Assembly (NCBI GenBank): GCA_948099385.1
Contig: CANUEZ040000199.1
Coordinates: 134,001-198,000, forward strand
Length of the DNA: 64,000 nt
Reading direction: 5' to 3'
Origin: Fasciola hepatica
Lineage: Eukaryota > Platyhelminthes > Trematoda > Plagiorchiida > Fasciolidae
Positions 8,072-18,276 of the stretch are shown in pieces. Positions within the stretch are counted from its first letter, which is position 1. Every line of letters starts with the position of its first letter. A program made the position numbers and the translations under genes. The notes beneath the pieces are model-generated. The model made no database searches. It was not told where the DNA came from and worked only from the letters and a program-made list of their open reading frames with translations.

Positions 8072-11000
8072 ATGCCAAGGAAAGGATCAAAAGCAGTCGA
8101 ACCCGGACAGGAAGTAATACGGCAAGTCTCTGGGGAGGTTTTGGGTACATATGATTCTTTAGTTAATGCTAGGTCGCCTAGTCCTGTCAGTGCTAGCTCA
8201 TGTGTTATTGAAAGCAATATTGATCGTAAGGATGTTGATTTATATAAGCTGAGAATAATAGAACTAGAGCAACAGTTACTTTCGGCTAGACTACAGGCGC
8301 ATGAAGCAGAGAAGTGTACACAGAAACAGCGAGAGTATAGGACCAGTGACTTCGACACTTCCGATAGGTTAGAGTGCAACAAGGTAGGGAACCCCACGCA
8401 GGTCGCCGACTACAAACCACCATCGATCGATCTGCCTAGAGTGGAGTTAACGGTTTTCGACGGGCGAGCTGAGCAATATTGCAAGTTTGTCAAACAGTTC
8501 GAGACGTTCGTTGAAAACAAGGTAACCGACCCTGGGCAAAGGCTTCTTTACCTTACTCACTACTGCCGAGGCCGAGCGCGAGAAGCTATCGACGGATGCA
8601 CCATGCTCGATCCAGAACAAGGCTACACAAGGGCAAGAAAGATTCTGAGGGACTTGTTTGGCCAACCTTTCAAAGTAGCCCGTAACCTAATAGAGGGCGT
8701 GATGGCAGAGGCAAAGAAAACCAAGGGCGACGTCTACACCATGGCCGACCTGGTGATCAAGATGCAGAACTGCTCAATAGCCCTCGGCCATTTAGGTTAC
8801 AGAGCTGACCTAGACGCCATGCACACTTTGGAAGGCATAGTCCGTCACCTCTCTCCCGAACTACAGGGTCGGTGGGCGGAAGAAGCTGAACGGATAAGCC
8901 GAGGCGACAGAGAAGCCAACTTCGAAGACCTGACTGAATACTTAGACAGGCAAACGAAGATAGCTGACAGCAGATTCGGCCGACTCATCCGGGACAGCAA
9001 CCGAGCAAACAAGCCCGGTACTAGCCAAGTCCAAACCCCTGTACGGGAACATCCAAAGTACCAGCCTTGGACCAATACACACGTCATTTCACGAGATGCT
9101 ACGGCGAAACCAAATTGCAGATCCTGTGGTACTAGCCATGGCCTACCAGAATGCCCCAAGTTCGGCAATGCCACAATAGACGAACGGTGGGGAATGGCGA
9201 GGATGGCAGGAGCATGTTTCATCTGTCTCAACACCACGCACCGGGCAGCAGCCTGTAGAACAAGGAATCGATGTGGTTACGAGGGCTGCACGGGCAGACA
9301 CCATCGGCTGCTGCATCAGGCGAGAATAACCATATCCGAGGCGAGTGCCAAGCCCAGCGTGATTTGTTCAACTTCACAATCTGCCAGTAAACCGGTACGT
9401 TTAGGCGTAGTGGCCGTGGGAGTAGTGACTCCGACTGGGATAGTCAAGGCGTTGGCTTTCGTTGATAGTGGATCCGACACCACTTTAGTGAAAGAGCGGT
9501 TTGCCGACAAACACCAACTGGCTAAAGGTGCGACGTCGTTAGCAGTGAGCACGGTGGGCGGAACACAGGTAATGACTGCCGGTAGATTAAGGCTGCAACT
9601 CATCTCTCTAGACACTAACGAGGAAATTGAACCAACGGAGGCATTCACGTTAGCGGATCTCCCCATGCGAGCACCAAGGTCGGTGAACGCAATCTTGACT
9701 CGATGGCCCCACCTGCAGGATGTAACCGTTGTAGACTGGGAAGATGATGAAGTGGATCTCCTCATCGGCTGCGACGTGCCAGAGGCGCATTGGGTGCTTG
9801 ACCAAAGAGCGGGCGACCGCCAGGCACCTTATGCAGTACGCACGGCTCTGGGATGGATGTTATACGGTCCAGTAGGGGTACGCGGTTCCGTGAATTACTT
9901 ATCCGCCGAAACGGACCGCATAGAGTATCATCTGCAACGGCTGTATGAAAAGGAGTTTCATGACATTGGGGACGAAAGACCGACGTTGTCTCAAGAGGAT
10001 CACTTCGCTCTACAAACGGTGCGGCAAGGCTCTAGAGGCCTCAAAAAACAGTTCGAGGTTCCCTTCCCATGGCGCACACCGGTCGACCCGTGGACTGACA
10101 ACAGAAATTATGTTCTCCAACGATTACTACGACTAAAAGAACGCTTCATTCGAGACCAGAATCTGTGGGAACGATACGCGGATTTGATGAAGCGAAACGA
10201 GGACCTCGGTTACGTTGAAAGGGTGCCTGTTAACACCGACAGCAAAAGGGGTATCTGGTATCTGCCTCACCATCCGGTTATCAACCCGAAGAAACCAAAT
10301 AAACTGCGGGTGGTTTTCGACTGTGCGGCCAAGTTCCAGGGCAAGTCGTTAAACGATCGCCTACTACAGGGGCCTGACTGGACCACACCACTGATCGATG
10401 TTTTGTGCCGTTTCAGAGTGGGTAAAGTGGCTTTGTCTGCTGACATCAGGGAAATGTTCCATCAGGTGAAGATTCCGGTAGGAGAACGAGATGCTTTGCG
10501 TTTCCTGTGGTGGGAAGGGAGCGACCGGGACAACGCAGTGGTGAATTATAGGATGACCGTCCACCCCTTCGGAGCCATATCGTCACCATTTTGTGCAAAC
10601 TACGCCCTCCGAGAATCAGCGAACAAACATGGCGATCTAGTACATCGGACGGTGGTAGAAAGCGTCAGCAGGAACTTCTACGTCGACGACTACCTTGGGT
10701 CATTCGATGATGTGGAATCAGCTCTAGAGCAGTTCAGGGGTCTGACGAGATTGCTGGAAGAGGGCGGCTTCCATCTAACTAAATGGATGTCGAACGCTTC
10801 AGAAGTGCTGAAGGTCATCCCGTATCACGAAAAGGCCGAAAGGGTAAGAGATTTGGACGGCTCTCCACTTCCTATCGAGCGCACTTTAGGGATACAATGG
10901 GACGCGGAAACGGACGATTTTGTTTTCGAACTGAACGTTCCCGAGCTGCCAATAACCCGTCGTGGCATACTATCTGCCGTCTCAAGTTTGTTCGACCCGC

Positions 11001-13267
11001 TCGGTTTCGTCTCACCGTGGCTGCTACCCGGAAAGATCTTGCTGCAGCGGCTGTGCCGTAAGAAAGTTGATTGGGACCAGGCACTGGACCAAGGGGACCG
11101 GCTGGACTGGGAAGAATTTCTGAACACCTTGAAGAAATTAGGGGACATAAGAATACCACGATGTTTGACCCCTGGCCATACGACACGGACTGGAGAACTA
11201 CATGCTTTTTCCGATGCATCCGAAGTCGGTTATGGAGCTGTGGTGTACGGACGATGGTGCGCAGGAGATGGACAATATACCACGAGGATCCTGTTCGCCA
11301 AAGCCCGCGTTGCTCCACTGAAGTCGGTCTCAATCCCACGCCTTGAACTCAGCGCAGCCGTGTTGGCAGTCAGGGTGGTGCAAGCTGTGAAGAGATGTTT
11401 CGATCTCTACATTTGGTCGGTGAGCTTCTGGACGGATTCAACGATAGTACTTTACTACATTAACAACGTACGGAGCCGGTTTAGTACTTTCGTTGCTAAC
11501 CGGCTCACGATTATCCACGATGAATCAGCCACGCACCAGTGGAGTCATGTCAGGTCTGGCGATAATCCGGCCGACCTGTGCTCCCGAGGTGCGAACAACT
11601 TCAGGCAACTGGACACGTGGACGAGAGGGCCAAACTTCCTGCAATTGCCCAAACAGGACTGGCCCGTGTTCGAATTAAAACTCCCTACGGAATTGGAACT
11701 AGAGATCAAAGGCGTAGTGATAGCAACCAACGTCGTCGAAGCGTCGTCCATTCTATCGCGACTGGTCAGGTTTTCTTCCTGGATGAAGACGCTTCGTTCG
11801 CTAGTTTGGTTAACCAGGTTCAAGAGAAATTTACTAGTCATGAAAGGGCTACGGCCCTCAGGTCGGATACCGGTCGGCCCGATAGGTCCCGATGAGCTAC
11901 AAGCGGCAGAGTACGATATTTTCAGAATGATACAACGCGAGGCTTTCGCCCAAGAACTCAAGAGGGCGGAAGAAGTGGGGCCGACCAATGAAGACATGCC
12001 ATCTCCAAGAGGCGAGCTGAAGCGTTTAAACCCCAAACTCATCAACGGACTGCTGCGGGTGGATGGTAGGCTGACCAACGCCCACCTGAACTTCGACACA
12101 AAGTATCCTATACTGCTGCCGGCGAGACAACCTGTAGTAGAGCTAATGATTCAACACGTCCACGCCATGGAGGGACATGCCGGGGAAAGTCACGTGACGA
12201 GCGTCATCCGAAAGCGTCTTTGGTTGTTGAGAGGACGAGAGACTGTAAAACGCGTAATCCGACGGTGTGTGCAATGCAGGAGACGCAATGCCACAGCAGG
12301 CAAACAACTCATGGCCCCACTACCAGAATGCAGGGTGACTACGGGCTGGTGGCCGTTCAGTGACACCGGGTTGGACTATTTCGGGCCCTTGTGGATCAAG
12401 TGCGGGAAAAGATTAGAAAAGCGATACGGATGTATCATGACGTGCATGAAATCACGTGCGGTACACCTAGAAGTCGCACATTCGATGACGACCGATTCGT
12501 TTCTGCGGGCCTTGCAAAGATTTATCAACCGAAGAGGCGTACCGGCCGATATATACTCAGATAATGGATCGAACTTTGTGGGCGCTCAACGGGAATTGCA
12601 GCGTTGGCGCAAGAACATAAACAGGGACGAACTGCAGAATCGAACCGTGGCCTACGGCATACGATGGCATTTCAACCCCCCACAGGCCAGTCACCGAGGC
12701 GGCATATGGGAACGCATGATCCGGTCCGCCAGACGGATATTGCTGTCAATCATGGAGCAGCAGCCGCCCGACGACGAGACGCTGAACACCGTCATGACTG
12801 AGGTGGAGCGAATCCTGAACAACCGCCCCCTGGTTCCAGTATTGAACGGCGACCCCACCCACCTGGCGCTCACCCCGAACGACTTATTGACGTTAAGGTC
12901 GAACGAGGGTTTCCAAGGGCCGGTAAACCTTCGTGGGAGCTACCTCCACGGGTGGAAGCAAGCGAACTATCTGGCCAAGGTCTTCTGGAGGCGATGGCTA
13001 CGGGAGTACCTACCGGCTTTGCAGACTCGACAGAAGTGGCTGGCCAAAACAAGACCATTCAAAGTTGGGGACGTGGTTATGATCGCCGACGAACGCGCCC
13101 ATTTCAGCGCTTGGTCTTTGGGAGTAGTTACGGAAACCATCAAAAGCACTGACGAAATGATGAGAACGGTGAAGGTGAAGACAGCTAACGGAGTGCTCAT
13201 TCGTGACATACGCAGTATTAACCTACTCGAGAGCGAAGACGGAGGAGCTGATAACCCTGAGGCCTAG
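8072..13267 (+). CDS. BEL-1 Gag-Pol polyprotein (Gag, protease, RT, RNase H, integrase)
   Basis: 1731 aa from the first ATG after the 5' LTR (MPRKGSKAV); the frame is also open upstream into the LTR. Domains in order: an N-terminal segment with a short coiled coil (LEQQLLSARLQAHEAE); a DUF1759-type Gag region (ELTVFDGRAEQYCKFVKQFE); zinc knuckles (CRSCGTSHGLPEC and a CFIC-to-CRTRNRC cluster); an aspartic protease with DSGSD (D465); RT with motif A D791 (LSADIREMF) and YVDD at 870-873; an RNase H-like region (FSDASEVGYG, WTDSTIVLYY); a zinc-binding HHCC region ahead of the integrase core with D1435, D1497 and E1547 (49 residues between the last two); and a C-terminal DUF5641-like segment (WKQANYLAKVFWRRW). 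No stop or frameshift is seen and the catalytic residues are present. It would produce the particle and enzymes for cytoplasmic reverse transcription and nuclear integration. Confidence 0.95.
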   Translation: MPRKGSKAVEPGQEVIRQVSGEVLGTYDSLVNARSPSPVSASSCVIESNIDRKDVDLYKLRIIELEQQLLSARLQAHEAEKCTQKQREYRTSDFDTSDRLECNKVGNPTQVADYKPPSIDLPRVELTVFDGRAEQYCKFVKQFETFVENKVTDPGQRLLYLTHYCRGRAREAIDGCTMLDPEQGYTRARKILRDLFGQPFKVARNLIEGVMAEAKKTKGDVYTMADLVIKMQNCSIALGHLGYRADLDAMHTLEGIVRHLSPELQGRWAEEAERISRGDREANFEDLTEYLDRQTKIADSRFGRLIRDSNRANKPGTSQVQTPVREHPKYQPWTNTHVISRDATAKPNCRSCGTSHGLPECPKFGNATIDERWGMARMAGACFICLNTTHRAAACRTRNRCGYEGCTGRHHRLLHQARITISEASAKPSVICSTSQSASKPVRLGVVAVGVVTPTGIVKALAFVDSGSDTTLVKERFADKHQLAKGATSLAVSTVGGTQVMTAGRLRLQLISLDTNEEIEPTEAFTLADLPMRAPRSVNAILTRWPHLQDVTVVDWEDDEVDLLIGCDVPEAHWVLDQRAGDRQAPYAVRTALGWMLYGPVGVRGSVNYLSAETDRIEYHLQRLYEKEFHDIGDERPTLSQEDHFALQTVRQGSRGLKKQFEVPFPWRTPVDPWTDNRNYVLQRLLRLKERFIRDQNLWERYADLMKRNEDLGYVERVPVNTDSKRGIWYLPHHPVINPKKPNKLRVVFDCAAKFQGKSLNDRLLQGPDWTTPLIDVLCRFRVGKVALSADIREMFHQVKIPVGERDALRFLWWEGSDRDNAVVNYRMTVHPFGAISSPFCANYALRESANKHGDLVHRTVVESVSRNFYVDDYLGSFDDVESALEQFRGLTRLLEEGGFHLTKWMSNASEVLKVIPYHEKAERVRDLDGSPLPIERTLGIQWDAETDDFVFELNVPELPITRRGILSAVSSLFDPLGFVSPWLLPGKILLQRLCRKKVDWDQALDQGDRLDWEEFLNTLKKLGDIRIPRCLTPGHTTRTGELHAFSDASEVGYGAVVYGRWCAGDGQYTTRILFAKARVAPLKSVSIPRLELSAAVLAVRVVQAVKRCFDLYIWSVSFWTDSTIVLYYINNVRSRFSTFVANRLTIIHDESATHQWSHVRSGDNPADLCSRGANNFRQLDTWTRGPNFLQLPKQDWPVFELKLPTELELEIKGVVIATNVVEASSILSRLVRFSSWMKTLRSLVWLTRFKRNLLVMKGLRPSGRIPVGPIGPDELQAAEYDIFRMIQREAFAQELKRAEEVGPTNEDMPSPRGELKRLNPKLINGLLRVDGRLTNAHLNFDTKYPILLPARQPVVELMIQHVHAMEGHAGESHVTSVIRKRLWLLRGRETVKRVIRRCVQCRRRNATAGKQLMAPLPECRVTTGWWPFSDTGLDYFGPLWIKCGKRLEKRYGCIMTCMKSRAVHLEVAHSMTTDSFLRALQRFINRRGVPADIYSDNGSNFVGAQRELQRWRKNINRDELQNRTVAYGIRWHFNPPQASHRGGIWERMIRSARRILLSIMEQQPPDDETLNTVMTEVERILNNRPLVPVLNGDPTHLALTPNDLLTLRSNEGFQGPVNLRGSYLHGWKQANYLAKVFWRRWLREYLPALQTRQKWLAKTRPFKVGDVVMIADERAHFSAWSLGVVTETIKSTDEMMRTVKVKTANGVLIRDIRSINLLESEDGGADNPEA

Positions 13268-13984
13268 TAAACCTTTTTCACACCAGTAATCGAGGTGGAT
13301 AAAGAAACACCATATATGCCACACAATCTCCGTCAAACACGTTAAGGTGCTTGCGGTCCTTTCGTTGACATTTCAGAAGGTTCTTTCCGATAGGTGGTGA
13401 TGAATGCGATCCCATTGTACATCCCGATACATACACGCAGGCACGACGCACTCTACATCCCGTAAACCCATCATACATGTGACAGTGTTCTTTGTTTGCC
13501 TTTTGTTGACGCTACCGAATGCCCCTTGCATATGTGGAAGTAGCGGAGCTCAGGTCACACATACATGCTACATTTACTCGTTTTCTTGCCACCCGGTCTT
13601 TTGTTGACATTGCACAAAGTCCTCCTTTGATGTGTAGTCATACCTGTGATTTCATTGTTACCCCGGCACACGCACACAAACGCACACACACACACGCACA
13701 CACACACACACACTCAAGCACGTACATCCAGGACCGGACGGCCCCTTACGAGGACAACGTCTATGTGACCATTCACGCCCGCCATCGGTCATTTGGTCTT
13801 GTGGAAGATGTAGACTAGCCTCACGTCTATGTAGCCAATGAGTTAGGTGCGACCAGTAGTAAAACGTCGACGACGAGCATTAGACGCGCGCACTGACAGC
13901 AGGGCCTAGGCAGGTAGGAAGAATCAGTACCTTTATACCGAACCTTTGACTTTGCTAAGGATCCAGGAGGATTTTGGTGGGCGG
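13268..13984 (+). other. BEL-1 3' noncoding region with CA microsatellite and polypurine tract
   Basis: 717 bp between the gag-pol stop and the 3' LTR. It contains weak internal direct repeats (segments beginning near 13358 and 13590, both with ttgttgac or tcgttgac followed by similar text) and a CA-rich microsatellite at about 13666-13716. The purine-rich run before the LTR (ggaggattttggtgggcgg, about 13966-13984) is the likely polypurine tract for plus-strand priming. An open frame at 13519-13818 is dominated by Thr-His repeats from the microsatellite and is not credible. Confidence 0.6.
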
Positions 13985-14363
13985 TGTAACGGCCGGTCGT
14001 GGAAAATCCCCTTTTTTCCCTCGCGATTCAGTGTTTTTTCCCAACATCACTCATTTCCATACACTATTGACTTGTCTTTACGAACTGGTTGTTTTTCTGA
14101 ACCAATTGTTGTTTGTTCGCGCCCAGAGCGCTATTTTGGCACATCCTTGCTCAGGACCTGCGTGACGCACGTGCTGTCTGCTCACACGCTGCTATTCGGT
14201 TTCTCGTTGTTGAGTCTTTGTGATCGTATTATTGAGGTTTGTATATTGTTTATGTCATTGTTTATTTTAATAATCTAGTATCGTAGAATTATCACGGATA
14301 ATCGCCTTCTGATTTCGGGATCCGTTGCGAATTTGGCTACGCATTGCTCAAACGTTCGTAACA
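13985..14363 (+). repeat. BEL-1 3' LTR
   Basis: 379 bp, TGTAAC...TAACA, same length as the 5' LTR and differing by one visible base. Followed by the GGTGC duplication at 14364-14368. Confidence 0.93.
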
Positions 14364-14368
14364 GGTGC

Positions 14369-15788
14369 GATCACTGCTTTTTTCCAGTTACGGGGGAAAA
14401 CTCCATCGTCAACACATTGCTGAAAAAGCGAGGCATAGGGAGCAGTTAATGCGTCCGCGGCTCCCTTGAGAATACGGGGGTGGATTAGGTCAGGACCCAT
14501 AGGGCAATATTGGTTGAGCCGTCGGAAACCTTGAGCGACTGCACCAATGGGAATAGTGACGCGGTTAAGGGTAGTGGTCAGAGATAACGGGTGCATGGTA
14601 GGGTGGGATGATATGGGAATGGAGCTAAAAATTGTACGGAAGTAGGAGCTGAATGCCTCGGCTACTTGGCTAGGGGAAGTGATTGGAGATCCGGCACTAT
14701 CTTTGAGAGCTAATGGCGTCGGAGCTGTGCCCCTTAGACGGCGCATGAACTGAAAGAAAAATGCCTTATTGGTCCGTGCTCGATCAAGAACAGATCGTTG
14801 GACTGCATTCTGATGGGACCTAATTTTGTCTTTGCATATGTTCCGTATGATCCTGAATTCTTCTGCATCACGGGCAAGGCCTGTGGCTTTATATCTAGCA
14901 AAGAGGCGTGCGCGTTCGTCTATAATGCGCCTAATGGGACGAGGGAGGGTTCGCTTAGCGGTCTGTGGGCGACGAATTCTGGGGACAAAATGCCTATCAG
15001 CTAAGGATATTAACTCTCTGAGATTCTCTGCCATTTCATCCGCAGAGTTGCCTGGGTTAGTTAAATTTAGCTGGGAGCGAAAAAATGCACAGACTTGGTC
15101 AAAATTGGTCCTTTTGAAGGATCTCAAAATTTTAGTTTCTGACGGAAGAGGAGGCCATTTCACGATATAATCGAATCTAATGAGAATGTGATCACTTTTG
15201 CCGATAAGCGGCAAGTAATGCACCACATCTATTAGGAAACGATCATTGGTAATGACCAGGTCTAGTAGGGACGGGGCGTGGCCTGTGCGATATCTAGTCG
15301 GATCTCTTACGTTCTGCACCCATGAGATTTTCAGTACGAGATCAAGGAGAGTTGAAGTCACCAGTGACTAACAGATGGGTGAAGTCTGTATAGCTTTTCA
15401 GGGAGCCTAATAAGTCTATGAGACCTAGGCTGTCAGTTGAATTGCATGCGGGAGGACGATAGAAAACACCAAGCAATAGGGTATCTGTCCTAGAGAGGTT
15501 AAACACGGCCCACAAACAATCAATACATGAAAAGGTTGGGGTTGTCAGTAAGGTGGGAGGAGGGATCGAATTATCGTAGTATATGATGACCCCGCCGGCA
15601 CGACCTCTACTGGAGTCCTGCCTTACTGTGGAGTATCCCGGAATGGATATTTCAGCATCAAGTATGTCAGGGGTGAGCCAGGTTTCTGTGAGGGCTATGA
15701 TCTGAGGCTCCTTATCCACTGCAAGCTGCCGAAGCTCCGGGATCTTATTCAACACACTCAGGCAATTGCTGTAAAAACACTTGAGCAC
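14369..15788 (-). pseudogene. ORF2 of element F, endonuclease and RT N-terminal part, one frameshift
   Basis: The 15788-15342 segment is the endonuclease N-terminus (SNCLSVLNKIPELRQL, IIALTETWLTPD, GVFYRPP, LLVTGDFN). A frameshift near 15350, directly after GDFN, moves the rest into the frame of 15361-14369 (PSLLDLVIT, GKSDHILIR for the catalytic SDH). The RT entry region follows (AEAFSSYF, GPDLIHPRIL, FPRNWKKAVIAP). The reading resumes at 7650 beyond BEL-1. Domain order matches CR1/Jockey-type ORF2. Confidence 0.85.
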
Positions 15789-16118
15789 ATGCTCAGGAGT
15801 TGTTGCAGAATCGTCAGATACAACTGATTTTGGGTTTGAGGAGGGGGAAAGAGGGGGATTTGAGGATGGAAAGGAGGTCCTGGGAGAGTCGGGGACTGAA
15901 GATATTGGGGGGGGGGGGCTAGAGGGTAAGCAGTCTGCTGGGGGGACCGGTAGGTTTTGATGTCTAATAACCTGGGGGGTATCAATCCAGGTGGACGGTC
16001 TACATCTTTCCGTCTCCGAAAAGGGTGGGCTGCTTTTTGTGGTTTGCCCTTCTGTGCACAGCTTGACGCGCTTTTCTGAGTTCTCTTGTTGGTGAGCTTA
16101 ATTTTCATGACAGCACCA

Positions 16119-16122
<4 letters not shown>

Positions 16123-16184
<62 letters not shown>
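16123..16184. repeat. TA microsatellite inside element F
   Basis: About 60 bases of almost pure (TA)n between ORF1 and ORF2 of F. It translates as an Ile/Tyr run in the minus-strand frame 16231-15758, otherwise a Pro-rich segment (PPPQYLQSPTLPGPP). Probably a later expansion within the element. Confidence 0.85.
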
Positions 16185-16269
16185 CTGCTTCTTTCAGTAG
16201 AAACTGGTTGCAGGTTCATGTCTGGGCTCAAGGATGAGTGAGTCTCGTCCGTTGAAACAGTCTTGTTGG

Positions 16270-17223
16270 CTATGATGGGGCCTGGGAAGCTTTTCGTAGG
16301 CGACCGATGTTTAGTGGCACTAGCCTACTGCTGGGAGTACTTTCGGCGACGGGAAATGGTGTCAGTACTGGAGCGAGGGATGGTGGGCATGCAGCCCGGT
16401 CCTCAAGGCGAGTTACCTGGACAAGTGGCAGAAGTCTGAGCTTAGGATCGGCTTTTTGTGGAATTTTTGGCTTAGCCTTCTCACTGCGGAGCTTCAGATG
16501 AAGTGGCTTATCAATGGATACGCCCCTGAGCCCTTTAATTTCTTCCTTGAGCTTTGCGGCCAGGGAAACAATTCGTTTGGCTGCATCTGTGGAACCCATT
16601 ACAGTGAGAATACCGTGAACCCGGTTGGTGCGTTTGGTTACCAACCAAGTGGACCGACCTTTAAGTGGGAAAGGGAGCTTAAGGCGATTAAACACCTGGG
16701 CGTAGGTGTCATGAGGGTGATCTGAACTGAGGAAGCGGCCCTTAAGAATGACTCGCTTGGAGCAATTCTCGGTATCTTGTAAAATCTTAGCGGCGTCAAG
16801 AATTTGCTGCTCAGAAACTCTACACACCTGATCGGCTGCCTGGGACACCGGGAGGGATTTTATTACCAAACTCCTCAGGCTGGTCAGCTCATCCTTAAGG
16901 GTGCGGAAGGTGGCCCTTAGCTCGGCTATCTCTGCAGCCTGACTTTGGACTGCACATTTTAGTGCATCCGTTTCCAGCGCATTATGAAGGACCGTTTCGT
17001 CCGGATTGAGGAGTGAGGCATTGGCCACGGAAGGGGAATCGCACTGCCACATGGGGAAAGTAGCGGTAGCGTTCTGTTGTCCAACAGCGCGGTATTTAAT
17101 AATTTGGCTTCGATTTGAATGGGTGCGCGATAACTTAGTTGCTTTTTTCGGTCCAAGTACAGCAATTTGTACAAAGATACAGTCCACGATAACCGATAAG
17201 AAGAAATGGGAATTGTACAGCAA
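16270..17223 (-). CDS. ORF1 protein of element F (coiled coil, RNA-binding type)
   Basis: 317-aa open frame. The likely coding core starts well after the first Met, since the first 25 residues are hydrophobic and may be leader sequence. Visible: a heptad-like segment (AEIAELRATFRTLKDELTSL, about residues 95-115), then a basic RRM-like region (KRVILKGRF, STWLVTKRTNRVHGILTV) and a Lys/Pro-rich tail. This order (coiled coil followed by an RNA-binding domain) is typical of non-LTR ORF1 proteins that coat the RNA. No zinc finger is seen, unlike X and A. Assignment is by position and architecture. Confidence 0.6.
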   Translation of the reverse strand: MLYNSHFFLSVIVDCIFVQIAVLGPKKATKLSRTHSNRSQIIKYRAVGQQNATATFPMWQCDSPSVANASLLNPDETVLHNALETDALKCAVQSQAAEIAELRATFRTLKDELTSLRSLVIKSLPVSQAADQVCRVSEQQILDAAKILQDTENCSKRVILKGRFLSSDHPHDTYAQVFNRLKLPFPLKGRSTWLVTKRTNRVHGILTVMGSTDAAKRIVSLAAKLKEEIKGLRGVSIDKPLHLKLRSEKAKPKIPQKADPKLRLLPLVQVTRLEDRAACPPSLAPVLTPFPVAESTPSSRLVPLNIGRLRKASQAPS

Positions 17224-17264
17224 AACGGGGAACTATACAGCCAAATTTGATCATAAGAAGGCAT

Positions 17265-17405
17265 AAGCTCCTATTGTATTTGTATACCTAAATAATGTAG
17301 GCAGGTCTTGTGGATTCCCCATATAAATATATATATAGATATATATATATACGAATGTAAATATGTGTATATACATTTGTATGTATGCACATGTCAACAC
17401 ATATT

Positions 17406-17461
<56 letters not shown>

Positions 17462-17715
17462 TATAAACCTATATGCACACGTAGGTACGTATTTGTATAT
17501 TTCTCTACGAACGTGTATATATTGATTTATATAATAATATATATATATTTGTATACGGTTCTATGCACACGTAAGCACATGTATATATATACGTATATAA
17601 ATATGTATGTATATGTATATTTATATACATAAATATATATATATATATATATTTATATGTAAATGTATACATGTGTACTTACATACGTATCTAAATATAG
17701 ATGCTTACATTTATA

Positions 17716-17763
<48 letters not shown>

Positions 17764-18276
17764 TACTGACGTGTGCATAGATCCGCATATTCATGTCTAT
17801 GTATATACCTATATATAACCACGACGATGATCCTATACGTTTGGGGATTACTATTATGCAATTAGTCGATCAACTCATGCCTGAACGATTTTGTTTCCCT
17901 GACCGCAATATTGTAAGATTGCACGCAACCAATGCAACCTCTAATTACGCGAGCTTAAGCACGACGCCCATTAGGCGCACCTGCCTACACATAAACCACC
18001 CACATCGTAATACGTTGCACCTTACTGATGGACCCATTCCGTAGCGAATGCAAAATGTAGGACAAAATGAGGAATAAGAATTGTATTGAAAGATGGTGGT
18101 TCAATGGTACAAAATGATCCTTTCATGCACACTTCCGTGCTGAAGTTCTACCGTCATAAAGGTGGATCGAACGTTGTGATGTTTCGCCGTGTTCTGTCTG
18201 TAAAGCAGAAATGGAAACAATTATTGTCTGGTTCAACTTTGTAAAAGGCAAAATGAAAATCGTCATTGTAACTCAC
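17265..18276. repeat. TA/GTATA-rich microsatellite block and flanking noncoding DNA
   Basis: 17325-17765 consists of imperfect TA, TATG and ACATATG arrays, with pure (TA)n runs near 17409-17457 and 17718-17760. Open frames here are Tyr/Ile repeats and not genes. 17766-18276 shows no recognisable gene. Confidence 0.85.

Larger units (their letters stand above)
7651..14363 (+). mobile_element. BEL-1: intact BEL/Pao LTR retrotransposon
   Basis: 6713 bp: 379-bp LTRs, one 1731-codon gag-pol ORF and a 717-bp 3' noncoding stretch. Both LTRs start TGTAAC and end TAACA, and I see one difference between them (G at the 5' LTR near 7765, A in the 3' LTR). With the 5-bp target duplication and an uninterrupted ORF, this looks like a recent, possibly active insertion. 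No env ORF is seen. Confidence 0.93.
14364..17264 (-). mobile_element. Non-LTR element F, 5' half
   Basis: Minus-strand 5' part: ORF1 (17223-16270), a Pro-rich junction region with a TA microsatellite, and the endonuclease and first RT part of ORF2. The 5' end is placed near 17264, where the TA-rich region begins, but is not sharply defined. F totals about 4.3 kb once BEL-1 is removed. Confidence 0.75.

Noticed and set aside
13519..13818. Small ORF after BEL-1 integrase as a possible env or accessory gene
   Set aside because: Mostly Thr-His repeats from a CA microsatellite, with no signal peptide, membrane segment or recognisable domain.
17363..17632. Tyr/Ile-rich ORF
   Set aside because: Translation of TA/TATG simple repeats; compositional artefact.
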